Assembly: GCA_964019695.1 (NCBI GenBank)
Contig: OZ026518.1
Location: forward strand, 74,455,912-74,519,911
Source of the DNA: Loripinus fragilis
Lineage: Eukaryota > Mollusca > Bivalvia > Lucinida > Lucinidae
Direction: 5' to 3'
Length of the DNA stretch: 64,000 nucleotides
Shown: in pieces, positions 53,153-61,994 of the stretch
Numbering within the stretch: the first letter of the stretch is position 1
Layout: the number at the start of each line of letters is the position of its first letter
Notes under the pieces: model-generated
Databases searched by the model: none
The model's input: the letters and a program-made list of their open reading frames with translations, nothing else
What the model was told of the DNA's origin: nothing
Position numbers and translations under genes: made by a program

Positions 53153-54580
53153 AGGGAACCAAGTGCCTTTGGTGAGTTTTCAAGTCAGAATGAAGATTCC
53201 AGTGAACCGTTACCACTAGCAGTAGATGAAGCAGAAGAGGGGGAAGTCACAGATGAGCCAATGGAGCTGCAGAAACAAGACTCTGGGAATGAACTTGGAG
53301 ATGATTCTGAAATTGTAGAGAAAGCAAAAAATGAAATGATAGAGAATGTTCAAATGAAAGAGGTAGAACATTCGGACTCAGCTGATGGAAAGATGCCACA
53401 GATAGTAAATGTAGAGAATTCAAATGTTGATAAAGGTACTCCTGAAGTGGCTGAGAAAGGAAAATCGAAAGACGTGGAGAAAGACAATGCATCTGTTGAA
53501 ATAGAAAGTATTGGTACTAACAGCATGGAGATGGACGCAGTACCAGGGCCTTCAAAAGAAAAACAGGAACAAGATACTGTCACTAAAGTAGATATTGATA
53601 CACTAGGTGATAGTGTGGGAGAGGAAAATACTAGTAACACTGTACATGTGATAGATATACAAACCAAAGATGAAACTGAAGTTGTCAATGAGAGTACTGA
53701 GTCCCATAAAACTGATAAAGTCAACAGTTTAGTTAATTTTGAAAAACTTGATGAAGGTGATGGAGTGGCTAAATCTGAAAGTGAAGATAAAGGAGAGAAC
53801 AAGTCTGAAAGTGAAATTATAGAAAATGTCAAGAAGTCTGAAAGTGAAGCTGAAGAAACTGTTAAAAGGTCTGAAGGTGAAGCTAAGCAAGTTGATAAGT
53901 CTGAAAATGAAACAAAAGAAGAGGTTAAAGATGTGGCCATAACCAAAAGTGAAGATAAAGAAGCTGCTAAGTCTGAAAGTGAGGGTAAAGAAGTTAAGTC
54001 TGAAAGTGAAGCTAAAGAAGTTTCTAAGTCTGTAAGTAAAGATAAAGAAGTTACTAAGTCTGTAAGTAAAGATAAAGAAGTTACTAAGTCTGTAAGTGAA
54101 GATAAAGAAGTTATTAAGTCTGTAATTGAAGATAAACAAATGAGTAAGTCTGAAAGTGAAGATATAGAAGTTAGTAAGTCTGAACATGATGTAAAAGAAG
54201 TTACTAAGTCTGTAAGTGAAGATAAGGAAGTTACTAAGTCTGTAAGTGAAGATAAAGAAGATGTTAAGTCTGAAAGTGAAGCTAAAGTAGTTACTAAGTC
54301 TGTAAGTGAAGATAAAGAAGTCACTAAGTCTGTAATTGAAGATAAAGAAATTGTAAAGCTTGAAAGTGATGATAAGGAAGAAGCAGATTCTGAGAGTGAG
54401 GATGAAGGTGAAGTAAAATCTGAAAGTGAAGTAGAGGAAATGGAGGAGGAGGAGGAAAAAGAAGAGGACGAGGAGGAGTCACCGGATGTGTCCAAGTCTG
54501 TCACACAGAATAGAATGGAATTGCTCGAGTTAGAAATGAGAGCAAGGGCAATTAAAGCCATGTTGAAGATGGCTAAATAA
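53153..54580 (+). CDS. CAAP1: CAAP1-like gene, last coding exon (acidic repeats and conserved C terminus)
   Basis: Acceptor 'taatgttttcag' then 475 codons, REPSAFGEFSSQNEDSSEPL through to a TAA at 54578. Three parts: an acidic Ser/Glu/Asp-rich stretch (about residues 1-200); a repeat zone of ten-residue units of the KSVSEDKEVT type (about 205-425), ending in an almost pure E/D run (EEMEEEEEKEEDEEE); and the tail MELLELEMRARAIKAMLKMA K. The tail matches the conserved C terminus of human CAAP1 (ELLELEMRARAIKAL) nearly letter for letter, from memory. Human CAAP1 is about 361 residues; here the visible part alone is 647, with the excess mainly the repeat zone. Most of the exon is predicted to be disordered and rich in CK2-type sites. 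No nuclear signal or enzyme motif stands out. Confidence 0.9.
   Translation, partial: REPSAFGEFSSQNEDSSEPLPLAVDEAEEGEVTDEPMELQKQDSGNELGDDSEIVEKAKNEMIENVQMKEVEHSDSADGKMPQIVNVENSNVDKGTPEVAEKGKSKDVEKDNASVEIESIGTNSMEMDAVPGPSKEKQEQDTVTKVDIDTLGDSVGEENTSNTVHVIDIQTKDETEVVNESTESHKTDKVNSLVNFEKLDEGDGVAKSESEDKGENKSESEIIENVKKSESEAEETVKRSEGEAKQVDKSENETKEEVKDVAITKSEDKEAAKSESEGKEVKSESEAKEVSKSVSKDKEVTKSVSKDKEVTKSVSEDKEVIKSVIEDKQMSKSESEDIEVSKSEHDVKEVTKSVSEDKEVTKSVSEDKEDVKSESEAKVVTKSVSEDKEVTKSVIEDKEIVKLESDDKEEADSESEDEGEVKSESEVEEMEEEEEKEEDEEESPDVSKSVTQNRMELLELEMRARAIKAMLKMAK
53767..54430 (+). repeat. Coding minisatellite, 30-bp unit
   Basis: In-frame units 'aagtctgtaagtgaagataa' + 'agaagttact'. From about 53996 to 54356 twelve units keep a strict 30-bp register without an indel; flanking units are more diverged and of 24-39 bp. 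Glu/Val alternation at the third residue (tctgaaagt or tctgtaagt) comes from one A/T change. Such arrays usually vary in copy number between alleles. Confidence 0.93.
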
Positions 54581-54605
54581 TCCAATGGCACATGTTAAGC
54601 CTTTT

Positions 54606-55022
54606 CACAGGGTTCCCAATGCTTGAAAAGTACTTGAATTTAGAGGGCTTTCTTGAAAAGTCCTTGAAAATTAAATCTGCCTTGAAAAGTACTGGACAAT
54701 CACTCAAAAGGCTTGAAAAGTCCTTGAATTCTACTATTTTCTGTAGGACTTAGCACTGTTGATAGAGACCTAAATGAGGATAAAATTGTTGTGCCTTTAT
54801 TTGGTGCAGCATATGCTGCACCAAATATAGGCACAACAATTTTATACTAATTTTCAAGTACTAACGTCTCCATTATCTCAGTCTAGCATTTCTGAAGTAG
54901 ACTTTCAACACTTAGATCAGTATTTTTTATTAACATTAAGTCCTTGAAAACTGTTGGAGAGGCTTTTAGAAGTCCTTGAAAAGTCCTTGAATTTTACTCA
55001 TACTTGCCTGTACGAGCCCTGT
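54606..55022. mobile_element. Hairpin MITE in the presumed 3' UTR ('tccttgaaaag' family)
   Basis: Starts 26 bp after the stop codon with 'acagggttcccaatgcttga' and ends 'cttgcctgtacgagccctgt'. Words 'gaaaagtccttgaa' recur six times near both ends. The centre (54782-54843) is a strong palindrome, 'ttgttgtgcctttatttggt' + 'gcagc' facing 'gctgc' + 'accaaatataggcacaacaa'. The host transcript would carry this hairpin unless cleaved before it. Confidence 0.8.
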
Positions 55023-55157
55023 TTCAGACCAGTGAAAGTTTCCATAAAGCTACATACATGTATAACAAAGTCAGGATGGTCCATTGTATATCTTAAGGGG
55101 TCACAGGTTATAATTTCTCCAAAAATAGTGTATGTCTCTGAAGATTGACTTTGTAAA

Positions 55158-55225
55158 AGCAGACAGTGCAGACCCTGATGAAATGCCGCATGATGCGGCA
55201 TTTCATCTGGGTCTTCACTGTTTGC
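55158..55225. repeat. Hairpin 'gatgaaatgccgcat/atgcggcatttcatc'
   Basis: 'cagtgcagaccctgatgaaa' + 'tgccgcat' is followed by 'gatgcggcatttcatctggg' + 'tcttcactg'. A related, weaker copy is at about 14696-14756 and a half copy at 55850-55910. Confidence 0.75.
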
Positions 55226-55344
55226 CAAAGTGCTTGTTTGGAGGTTTCTAGTCCACGAAGGACTGAAGCATTCTTCCATCTGGCTCAAAATAATTAGTCT
55301 GGGATAGTTCATTCGTCATATCAAGGGTTCATGGGTTAGAATTT

Positions 55345-55805
55345 CAAAACTTACAACCATGCAACTAGCAATTTAGCAATATACCCCCATGAAACATCTC
55401 AGGATAAGCTGCCAGAAGCATAAATAGACAGTCTATTATTGTCATCCAGGTGCATTTCTACATGCCCAGTAAATGAAAGTGGTAGAGAATTTGTTTAAAA
55501 AAAAAGCTTATGGTGAAAAACTCATTTATTGAAAAGACATGTTGTAGTTACACATTGGAATTGCCTCATAGAGGCAATTCCAATGTGTACCTACAACATA
55601 TGTCACTGAAAATAAGGAAGAAAACTATTTGGAAATTTAAACTTTCCAAGTCATTACCACTTTCAAACATCCCAAACTGCCAATCAGTATTAAAATTCTT
55701 GTCACTCTACTGCAAATTGTTTATATTTGCATGACAGCTATAGCTCCAAATTTGAGTTCATGAACTACCTCTTTGCTAACCTGCCAGTTGCATGGTTGTA
55801 AGTGT
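55345..55805 (+). mobile_element. MITE-O copy 2
   Basis: Ends 'ttacaaccatgcaactagca' and 'cagttgcatggttgtaa', an excellent inverted pair. Core 'acacattggaattgcctcat' / 'agaggcaattccaatgtgt'. It best defines the termini of family O. Confidence 0.9.
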
Positions 55806-55974
55806 ACTTCATTCTCGTAAAATCATATTTATCTCAGCAAATTAAACAGTGCATATCTTAATGAAAAGACTTATTCTGTTGCACTTCACCTGGATCTTCA
55901 CTGTTTGCCAAAGTACCTGTTTAGGTGTTTCCAGTATACAGAAGGTTAAACCTTTACTTTGATGCTAGCCTCCT

Positions 55975-56128
55975 GATAAGGGTGCTTCTCAACCAAAACA
56001 TATGTTGTGGGTACTCAATTGAGTGCTTAGTGAGACCGTTCTTTTGAGCACCCAAAACACATGTTTAAATCGGCGGATAGGAAAACAATTAAAATTTTAC
56101 GCTCAAAAAGTTTCCTTAACTGGACCTA
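55975..56128. mobile_element. MITE-C copy 8
   Basis: 'ttctcaaccaaaacatatgt', 'gtgggtactcaattgagtgc', 'gaccgttcttttgagcaccc', 'aacacatgtttaaat', end 'ttccttaactggaccta'. The core is partly deleted. Confidence 0.82.
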
Positions 56129-56210
56129 TTTTGATGCCATCTAATCTAAATCAAAACTGTATCCTTGAGTAACCAAATTGCGCCCCTATAAGCTTATCCG
56201 TGATGCTGAC

Positions 56211-56216
56211 AATAAA
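56211..56216 (+). terminator. Candidate poly(A) signal AATAAA
   Basis: First canonical AATAAA that I find after the CAAP1 stop codon, about 1.6 kb downstream. Nearer ATTAAA variants exist (for example about 54672). Not decisive without transcript data. Confidence 0.3.
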
Positions 56217-56639
56217 ATAAGTGAAGTATAACAAATTAAATATGTTTACCTTACTAATGCATCTTTTTGTGCATTGGACTGCAGATAAATCCCTAAAAAA
56301 ATTGTAGCCAACGCAAAGGAGGTAAAATTGTAGTCTGCCATTTTGCAGTTCCTACTTTTGCCAAGTTAGTGATGTCACACTGACCCCCACACTAAAAAAG
56401 CAACCATGTGACTGTCATTCATGAAATGTAAACTTCGCAGACAACTAGCTTTAGTTTTTCTCAGACTTCGGAATTTTAGTAAATCACATGAATTATGTAG
56501 GGACTTTTTTGGATTTAAGAAAAAGTGGGTAAAACAAGCTGTCTGAATTAAAGTATGCTGTATTTGCCAACTTATACCTCGTTTTGATAAACTCCTCTGC
56601 ACAATCTTTATGCTTGTGTAAAAAAAATTCCAATGGTCA

Positions 56640-56700
56640 CTCTGGCGCGCACTTGACATCTCGCGATATTACAGAGTAAACAACAAACATGGGGGATGTG
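56640..56700 (+). promoter_or_regulatory. Possible promoter-like patch (GCGCGC, TCTCGCGA)
   Basis: 'ctggcgcgcacttgacatct', then 'TCTCGCGATA', and an ATG in a good context ('aacaaacatggggg') at 56689. TCTCGCGA is a known core promoter word in animals. The ATG opens only 20 codons before TGA, so a first exon would need a donor close by (weak candidate G|GTACTC). Tentative. Confidence 0.25.
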
Positions 56701-56827
56701 CAGACCGGGAGAAGGCAGGGTACTCGAGGATATAATTTGCATTTCAGATGACTTGTTCTATTACCGTATTCAACCTAATAGGTGAACAGTGTGCATAACT
56801 TTTTCGAAAATTTGATATCTCATTTGA

Positions 56828-56892
56828 AAACAGTGTAGATTCAGATCAGCCTGCTTCTGATGAAGCCAGCTGATCAGAATCTACACTGTTTT
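56828..56892. mobile_element. Family S hairpin, copy 4
   Basis: 'cagtgtagattcagatcagc' + 'ctgcttc' faces 'gaagc' + 'cagctgatcagaatctacac'. The best-preserved family S core. Confidence 0.8.
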
Positions 56893-57034
56893 TTCATCTT
56901 CATGATGAATCTGTATTGATAATGAAATTGCACCACTAGACGGACTGGAAATCGGAAATTGGTAAAGCATTCACAACTCATAAAAAGCTGAGAGTTTCCT
57001 TATAAGATCATGTATATTTATTAAGTTGAATACC

Positions 57035-58607
57035 ATATGAGCCGTGACATGCGATTTCCAAACAATGTGGTATTTTGATGAGTGTAGATTCCAGCGAGCA
57101 TATGCAGCCTCCTTTTAAGCTTAGAAACTCCAAATAATGTTCAGTCAGTAGCTTAACACTCATAGAATACGAGGACTGTTCAAATATGAATGCAAGTAGC
57201 TTCATAACTTTCTCAACATTTATGCTACGACAAAATGTCATACCTTCCTGGAAAGAACTTTTTGTCGCCTTTAAATGGCACTAAACATAAAGAAACCTAC
57301 ACTATATTTCTCGAGATACAGACACTTATATAAAGGCCATTCCTGTATAGTGAAGTTTTTCTGAAGCAAATTGCTATGCACGTTTTGTTACATGTGCGGA
57401 TATAGTGTCATATCTTTGTAAGTTTTAGACAAAATGGCACCAAATTTTAGATGCAAGTTAAAGCAACAATCCTGAAGTTGCTTGCAGTTAAAAGTTTGTA
57501 TAATCCTGTTTCAATCTCGAGCTAATTGTCACGTTTGTGACGTCATAAATTTTATGATAAACGTCATTTTGTGTTATCTACTGGTGATGTAATAATGAAC
57601 ATCTCTGTGTCGTTTTCTTTACGTTTTGTTGAAAACATGCAAAATATGTCATAAGGGAGTTTTCAATAAGCGCCGTCTTCTATTTACAGAGTAATCACAT
57701 TTTATATCATTTTTCGAGCATTTTTCTGCTTCTTAATGACGAGGTTTATATTAATTAAAATATGCCCAATCTGTCTAGTCCTCAAGACCAGGTGAGTAAT
57801 TTTATTGTAAAAAATGCCTGTGGAGGTCAAACTTAAAGATTACGTTCAAATTTAGAATAAAGCCGCAATGTTATGGCATAAAAAATAAGTATAAAGTCTG
57901 TAACCACTTCACTTAAGGCATTTTTGACATAATAAAAATGCTTTTCAGCATTTAAAAATCACCCACTATCCATCAATAATGTGTAGCAACAACTCAGTAT
58001 GAGCGATCAGCATATTGTCTTTGAGTTAAAACTAGTTAAAATGTTGCTTCGTGCATTTTGTTAGAGATAAGTTAAACTGAAAACTGAAAGTGGTGTTTTG
58101 TTTACCATTTATTTGCAAACATAAGGAGAATTTGGTGAAAACGATACGTTATAATTTAACAAAAGCACGTCGGAATTTTGCAACTTTCACAGAGTCATTA
58201 TATAAGAATATGGGGATTCTTCCTTAAAAATTTCAAGAAATAACACTTGTTTATCGATGAATTATACACTCGTCTATATCACTGGTATATGTTCGAAGCA
58301 TTGAGTTTGTTAGTATACTAACGTGACCCTCATTCGTAGGGCTATAGCTCGATAATTATACTGTATTTTTCTTTAGGTCTGGTGCCAGTTTAAAGGTGAC
58401 ATATAGTCCTTTATAGAGGTGTTTACCATTTTGTCGTAGCATATATGTGAAGAAAGTTATGAAGCTACTTGATTTCATATTTGAACAGCCCTCGTATTCA
58501 AGTGATTAGCAAAGGCTCTGATCAGACTGCACGAATGCGCAGGCTGGTCTAAGCCTTTGCTGGTCGCACATACCACATTGTTGGATATCTCATGCCCCGG
58601 CTCATAT
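57035..58607. mobile_element. 'gagccgtgacatg' MITE, host of a mariner-like insertion
   Basis: Ends 'atgagccgtgacatgcgatt' + 'tccaaacaatgtggtat' and, at right, 'taccacattgttggatatct' + 'catgccccggctcat'. Removing the nested 1.3 kb leaves about 250 bp, whose right half carries the MITE-E-like 'gatcagactgcacgaatgcg'. A single end of this family sits at 39484. Confidence 0.78.
57170..58494. mobile_element. Mariner-like non-autonomous element, 1325 bp, long terminal repeats
   Basis: Ends 'cgaggactgttcaaatatga' and 'atttgaacagccctcg' between TA dinucleotides (57168-57169 and 58495-58496). The inverted repeats run about 110 bp, to 'gtcgcctttaaatggcac' at left and its partner 'gtgccagtttaaaggtgaca' at right. 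Length and end style resemble mariner, but no transposase ORF or D,D motif region is visible. Confidence 0.82.
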
Positions 58608-58746
58608 TTCATTTCATATTAGTGCTTGAGAATGAATCTGTAATATCTTAACCCTTGCCATGCTGAATATTTTAATGTACTACACTCCATCCCTATTTTT
58701 ATCCTGTTAACCTGTAGCATTACAGTTGTAAGCATGTATTAACCAT

Positions 58747-58825
58747 CATAGTGGATACTAAGTGTGCATCCTGATCAGATGGTTGGTCAGAAGCAAGCTT
58801 ATCTGGATCTACAGTGTTTTCAAAA
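58747..58825. mobile_element. Family S hairpin, copy 5
   Basis: 'catcctgatcagatggttgg' faces 'gcaagcttatctggatctac'; weaker than the copy at 56828. Confidence 0.6.
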
Positions 58826-58877
58826 CAGGATACATCTGGGTTCAGCAGGACAAGTGTTAGTATTTTACCTATTATTT

Positions 58878-59112
58878 CCAGGGTTATAAAACCTTTTTTA
58901 TGCTCAACTCAACTGAGCATGAAATTTTGAACTTCTCATAAAAAACAAAATGCTAGAAAATTAAGACTGTTCTTGCTTTCAAACTCTCAGATCTTGTATT
59001 TATCATGCTAATTAATGTTAAAATGCCAATTTTTGGCATTTTATCATTTATGAGCATGGTAAATTTCATTCTCAATTGAGTTGAGCATGAAAAAAGATTG
59101 ATAACCTCCTGG
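58878..59112 (+). mobile_element. MITE-P copy 3
   Basis: 'agggttataaaacctttttt', 'atgctcaactcaactgagca', core 'gttaaaatgccaatttttgg' / 'cattttatcatttatgagca', end 'gattgataacctcctgg'. Confidence 0.85.
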
Positions 59113-59239
59113 CATGATAAGAAAATGTATATGATTCATTTTGTCAGTCCTGGTCAGATTTAGGCCAATTAACACTTTTATTAATCAGATATGGAACAGT
59201 AAATGTTCTAAAATTTTGAACACTAGTTGCCTCCAAAAA

Positions 59240-59345
59240 AGGCCTGGACAAACAGTGCAGACCCAGATCTGAAGGCCTGGACAAACAGTGCAGACCCTTC
59301 TGAAGAAGCAGTCTGATCAGGGTCTTCGCCGTTTGCCATTCTGAC
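59240..59345. repeat. Short duplication 'aaggcctggacaaacagtgc'
   Basis: 'ggcctggacaaacagtgcag' + 'accc' occurs at 59241 and 59274, then 'gtctgatcagggtcttcgcc' as a partial complement. A damaged hairpin of the 55158 type. Confidence 0.6.
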
Positions 59346-59524
59346 AAGCATTTTGTGAATTCCAGCCCTGATAACCAACATCTATTTGAGAACAGAAAGA
59401 GAAAAGTGTTCAAAATGTTAGAACATTTACTGTATGCAATTTGTATAACCTGCAGTTTTGTATAACTTGCAAAAGTCTTGGGAGAAAAAAAGTGAAATAG
59501 GTAGAACGACCCTCTTCTAAAAGT

Positions 59525-59965
59525 GTTTACAACCACGCAACTAGCAAGTTAGCAAAGAGGTAATTCATGAACTCGAATTTGGAGATATAGCTGTCATCCA
59601 AATATAAACAATTTGCAGTAGAATGACAGGAATTTTAATACTGATTGGCAGTTTGGGATGTTTAAAAGAGGTGAAGCCAATGGACATGATACTTAGAAAA
59701 TGCAAATTTCCAAATAGTTTTCTTCCTTATTTTCGGTAACATATGTTGTATGTACACATTGGAATTGCCTCTTCCAATTCCAATGTGTACCGACAACATT
59801 TGTCATTTCAATAAATGAGTTTTTCACCATAAGAAATGAGCATGTAGAAATGAACAACTTTTCATGTAGTTTGTCATGCACCTGGATGACAATAATAGAC
59901 TTATGACAGCTTATCTTGAGATGTTTCATCGGCGCATATTGCTAAATTGCTAGTTGCATGGCTGT
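59525..59965 (-). mobile_element. MITE-O copy 3, opposite orientation
   Basis: 'ttacaaccacgcaactagca' at left, core 'gtacacattggaattgcctc' / 'ttccaattccaatgtgtacc' with a shortened loop, and 'ctagttgcatggctgtaa' at right. Confidence 0.88.
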
Positions 59966-60134
59966 AATACCCACTGAAATAGAAGCGATATTGTCATTTT
60001 AAAGTCTGCCTTTACTGGGTTTTATTATTTTAATTAATTAAAAGGGCTTCTAAGAAGCTATGTATGTTTTGAGGAGACACTTACAAGAAGGTGTGGTGGG
60101 CATTTACAATTTGATAAACCATAATTGTCTGTTT

Positions 60135-61790
60135 TTAGCTCCCCTTTTAGTCACTCTGGCGTCCGTCCGTCATCCGTCCGTCCACAATTTCAAACATCTT
60201 CTCCTCTGAAACCACTGGGCCAATCAAATTAAAATTTCATATGGAGACTCCTTAGGATGGGAGAACAAGAGTTTGTTCAAATGGTCCTGGTCACATGACC
60301 AAGATGGCCGCCACGCCCATATATGGTCAAAACCCTTTAAAAAATCTTCTCCAGAACCAGAAGGCCAATGACCTCGGGACTTGGCATGTAGCATTGGGGA
60401 TGTGGGGCCTACCAAGTTTGTTCAAATGATGATCCTAGGTTGACCTTGACCTACTTAACATCAAGGTCAAATTTGCTTTCTAATGCATTTAAATGGGAAA
60501 TTTTGTGAAAAGTTGATTTTTTGAAAACTGTAGAAGCCTTAGTCATTATTCTGACTTGATATGTTTAACCTAATGAGACAATGGCTATAAATAAGTTCCA
60601 AAGGGAAAGGTTGACCTTTGACCTTTCAGCTAATTTGCTTATATTGGAGTCCCATCAATATATCAAAACATAGTTTTCTCACAAACCATTGGCCCAATTG
60701 AACTCAAATTTCATGTCAAGACACCTTATGATAAGATAGTAAAAATTTATACAAAAAAATTTGGTCACATGACCAAGATGACCGCCACGCCCATATATGG
60801 TAAAAACCCTTAAAAAATCTTCTCTAGAACCAGAAGGCCTGTGACCTTGGGACTTGGTATGTAGCATTGGGTATGTGGGGCCTACCAAGTTTGTTCAAAT
60901 AATGATCCTAAGTTGACCTTGACCTAATTAACATCAAGGTCAAATTTTGCTTCCTAATGCATTTAAATGGGATTTTTTTTTGAAAAGTTGATTTTTTGAA
61001 TACTGTTGAAGCCAAAGTCATTATTCTCACTTGATATGTTATATCTAATGAGACAATGGCTATAAATAAGTTTCAAAGTTCAAGGTTGACCTTTAACTCT
61101 TCAGCCAAGGTCGCTGATATTGGAGTCCTATCAACACATTAAAACATAGTTTCCTCAGAAACCACTACACCAATTGAACTCAAATTTCATATGAAGACTC
61201 CTTATGATAGGTTAGCCAAAATTTTATACCAATTGTACTGGTCACATGACCAAGATGGCCACCACGCCCATATATGGTAAAAACCCTTAAATATCTTCTT
61301 CTCTGGAACCAAAAGGCCAATGGCCTTAGGACTTAGTATGTAGCATTGGGGATGTGGGCCCTACCAGATTTGCACAAATGATAAATCTAGGTTGACCTTG
61401 ACCTTCTTTATGGCAAGGTCAAATTTGATTCCTAATGCATTTATATGGGAAAAATCTTAAATTTGTTTATTTTTCTAAAACTGTTTAGGCTGAAATCATA
61501 ATACTTGCAAGAAATGTTTAACCTAACAAGACAACGGTTTTATATAAGTACCAATGTCAAAGTCAATGCCAAAGTCTTTTAGCCACTCATTTGGACTGCC
61601 ACATACCTATCTACACATCTTTTTCTCAGAAATCACTGGGCTGTTTGATGGAGTATTCATTAGATTGTTTTAATTCACTTGACCAAAATGGCCGCAACCC
61701 CCATAAAACAAAATATGTTTCATTAAAAGCTGTAGTTGATCTTGACCTATTTTAACATTATTAAGGTGAGCGCTTCAGGACCATCAGGTC
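60135..61790 (+). repeat. Tandem array, about 475-bp units, three and a half copies
   Basis: Opens with a CGTCCGTCCG run. Landmark 'gtcacatgaccaagatggcc' occurs near 60291, 60764 and 61241. Each unit has 'gaaaccactgggccaat', 'cttgggacttggtatgtagc', 'aggttgaccttgacct' and 'gagacaatggctataaata'. ORFs of 60-70 codons on the minus strand come from the unit. Confidence 0.88.
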
Positions 61791-61994
61791 CTCTAGTTAC
61801 TCACTTAAAGGACCAATCCTTGCCACAAAGTTTGGATTGAGCATCTAAAAAACAGGTGTATAATCCGCACCACATTTTCTTCCTGCATTTTCTGAGAAAA
61901 AATATGCCTTATTCATGCCTAAATAAGTTACATAATCATAATAAAATGAGTAAAACTAATGTAGATTCAGATGATACTGCTCATCATATGAGCT

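Noticed and set aside
53350..54591. Long open frame (413 codons) on the minus strand opposite the last CAAP1 exon, and a 152-codon one in another frame
   Set aside because: They are Ser/Leu/Thr-rich mirrors of the 30-bp coding repeat, whose unit happens to lack stops in these frames. The + strand frame has splice continuity and the conserved C terminus.
57762..57791. ATG followed by ten codons (MPNLSSPQDQ) and a perfect splice donor CAG|GTGAGT
   Set aside because: It lies inside the mariner-like element between its terminal repeats, with no promoter or downstream exon seen. Probably chance, though worth a glance in RNA-seq.
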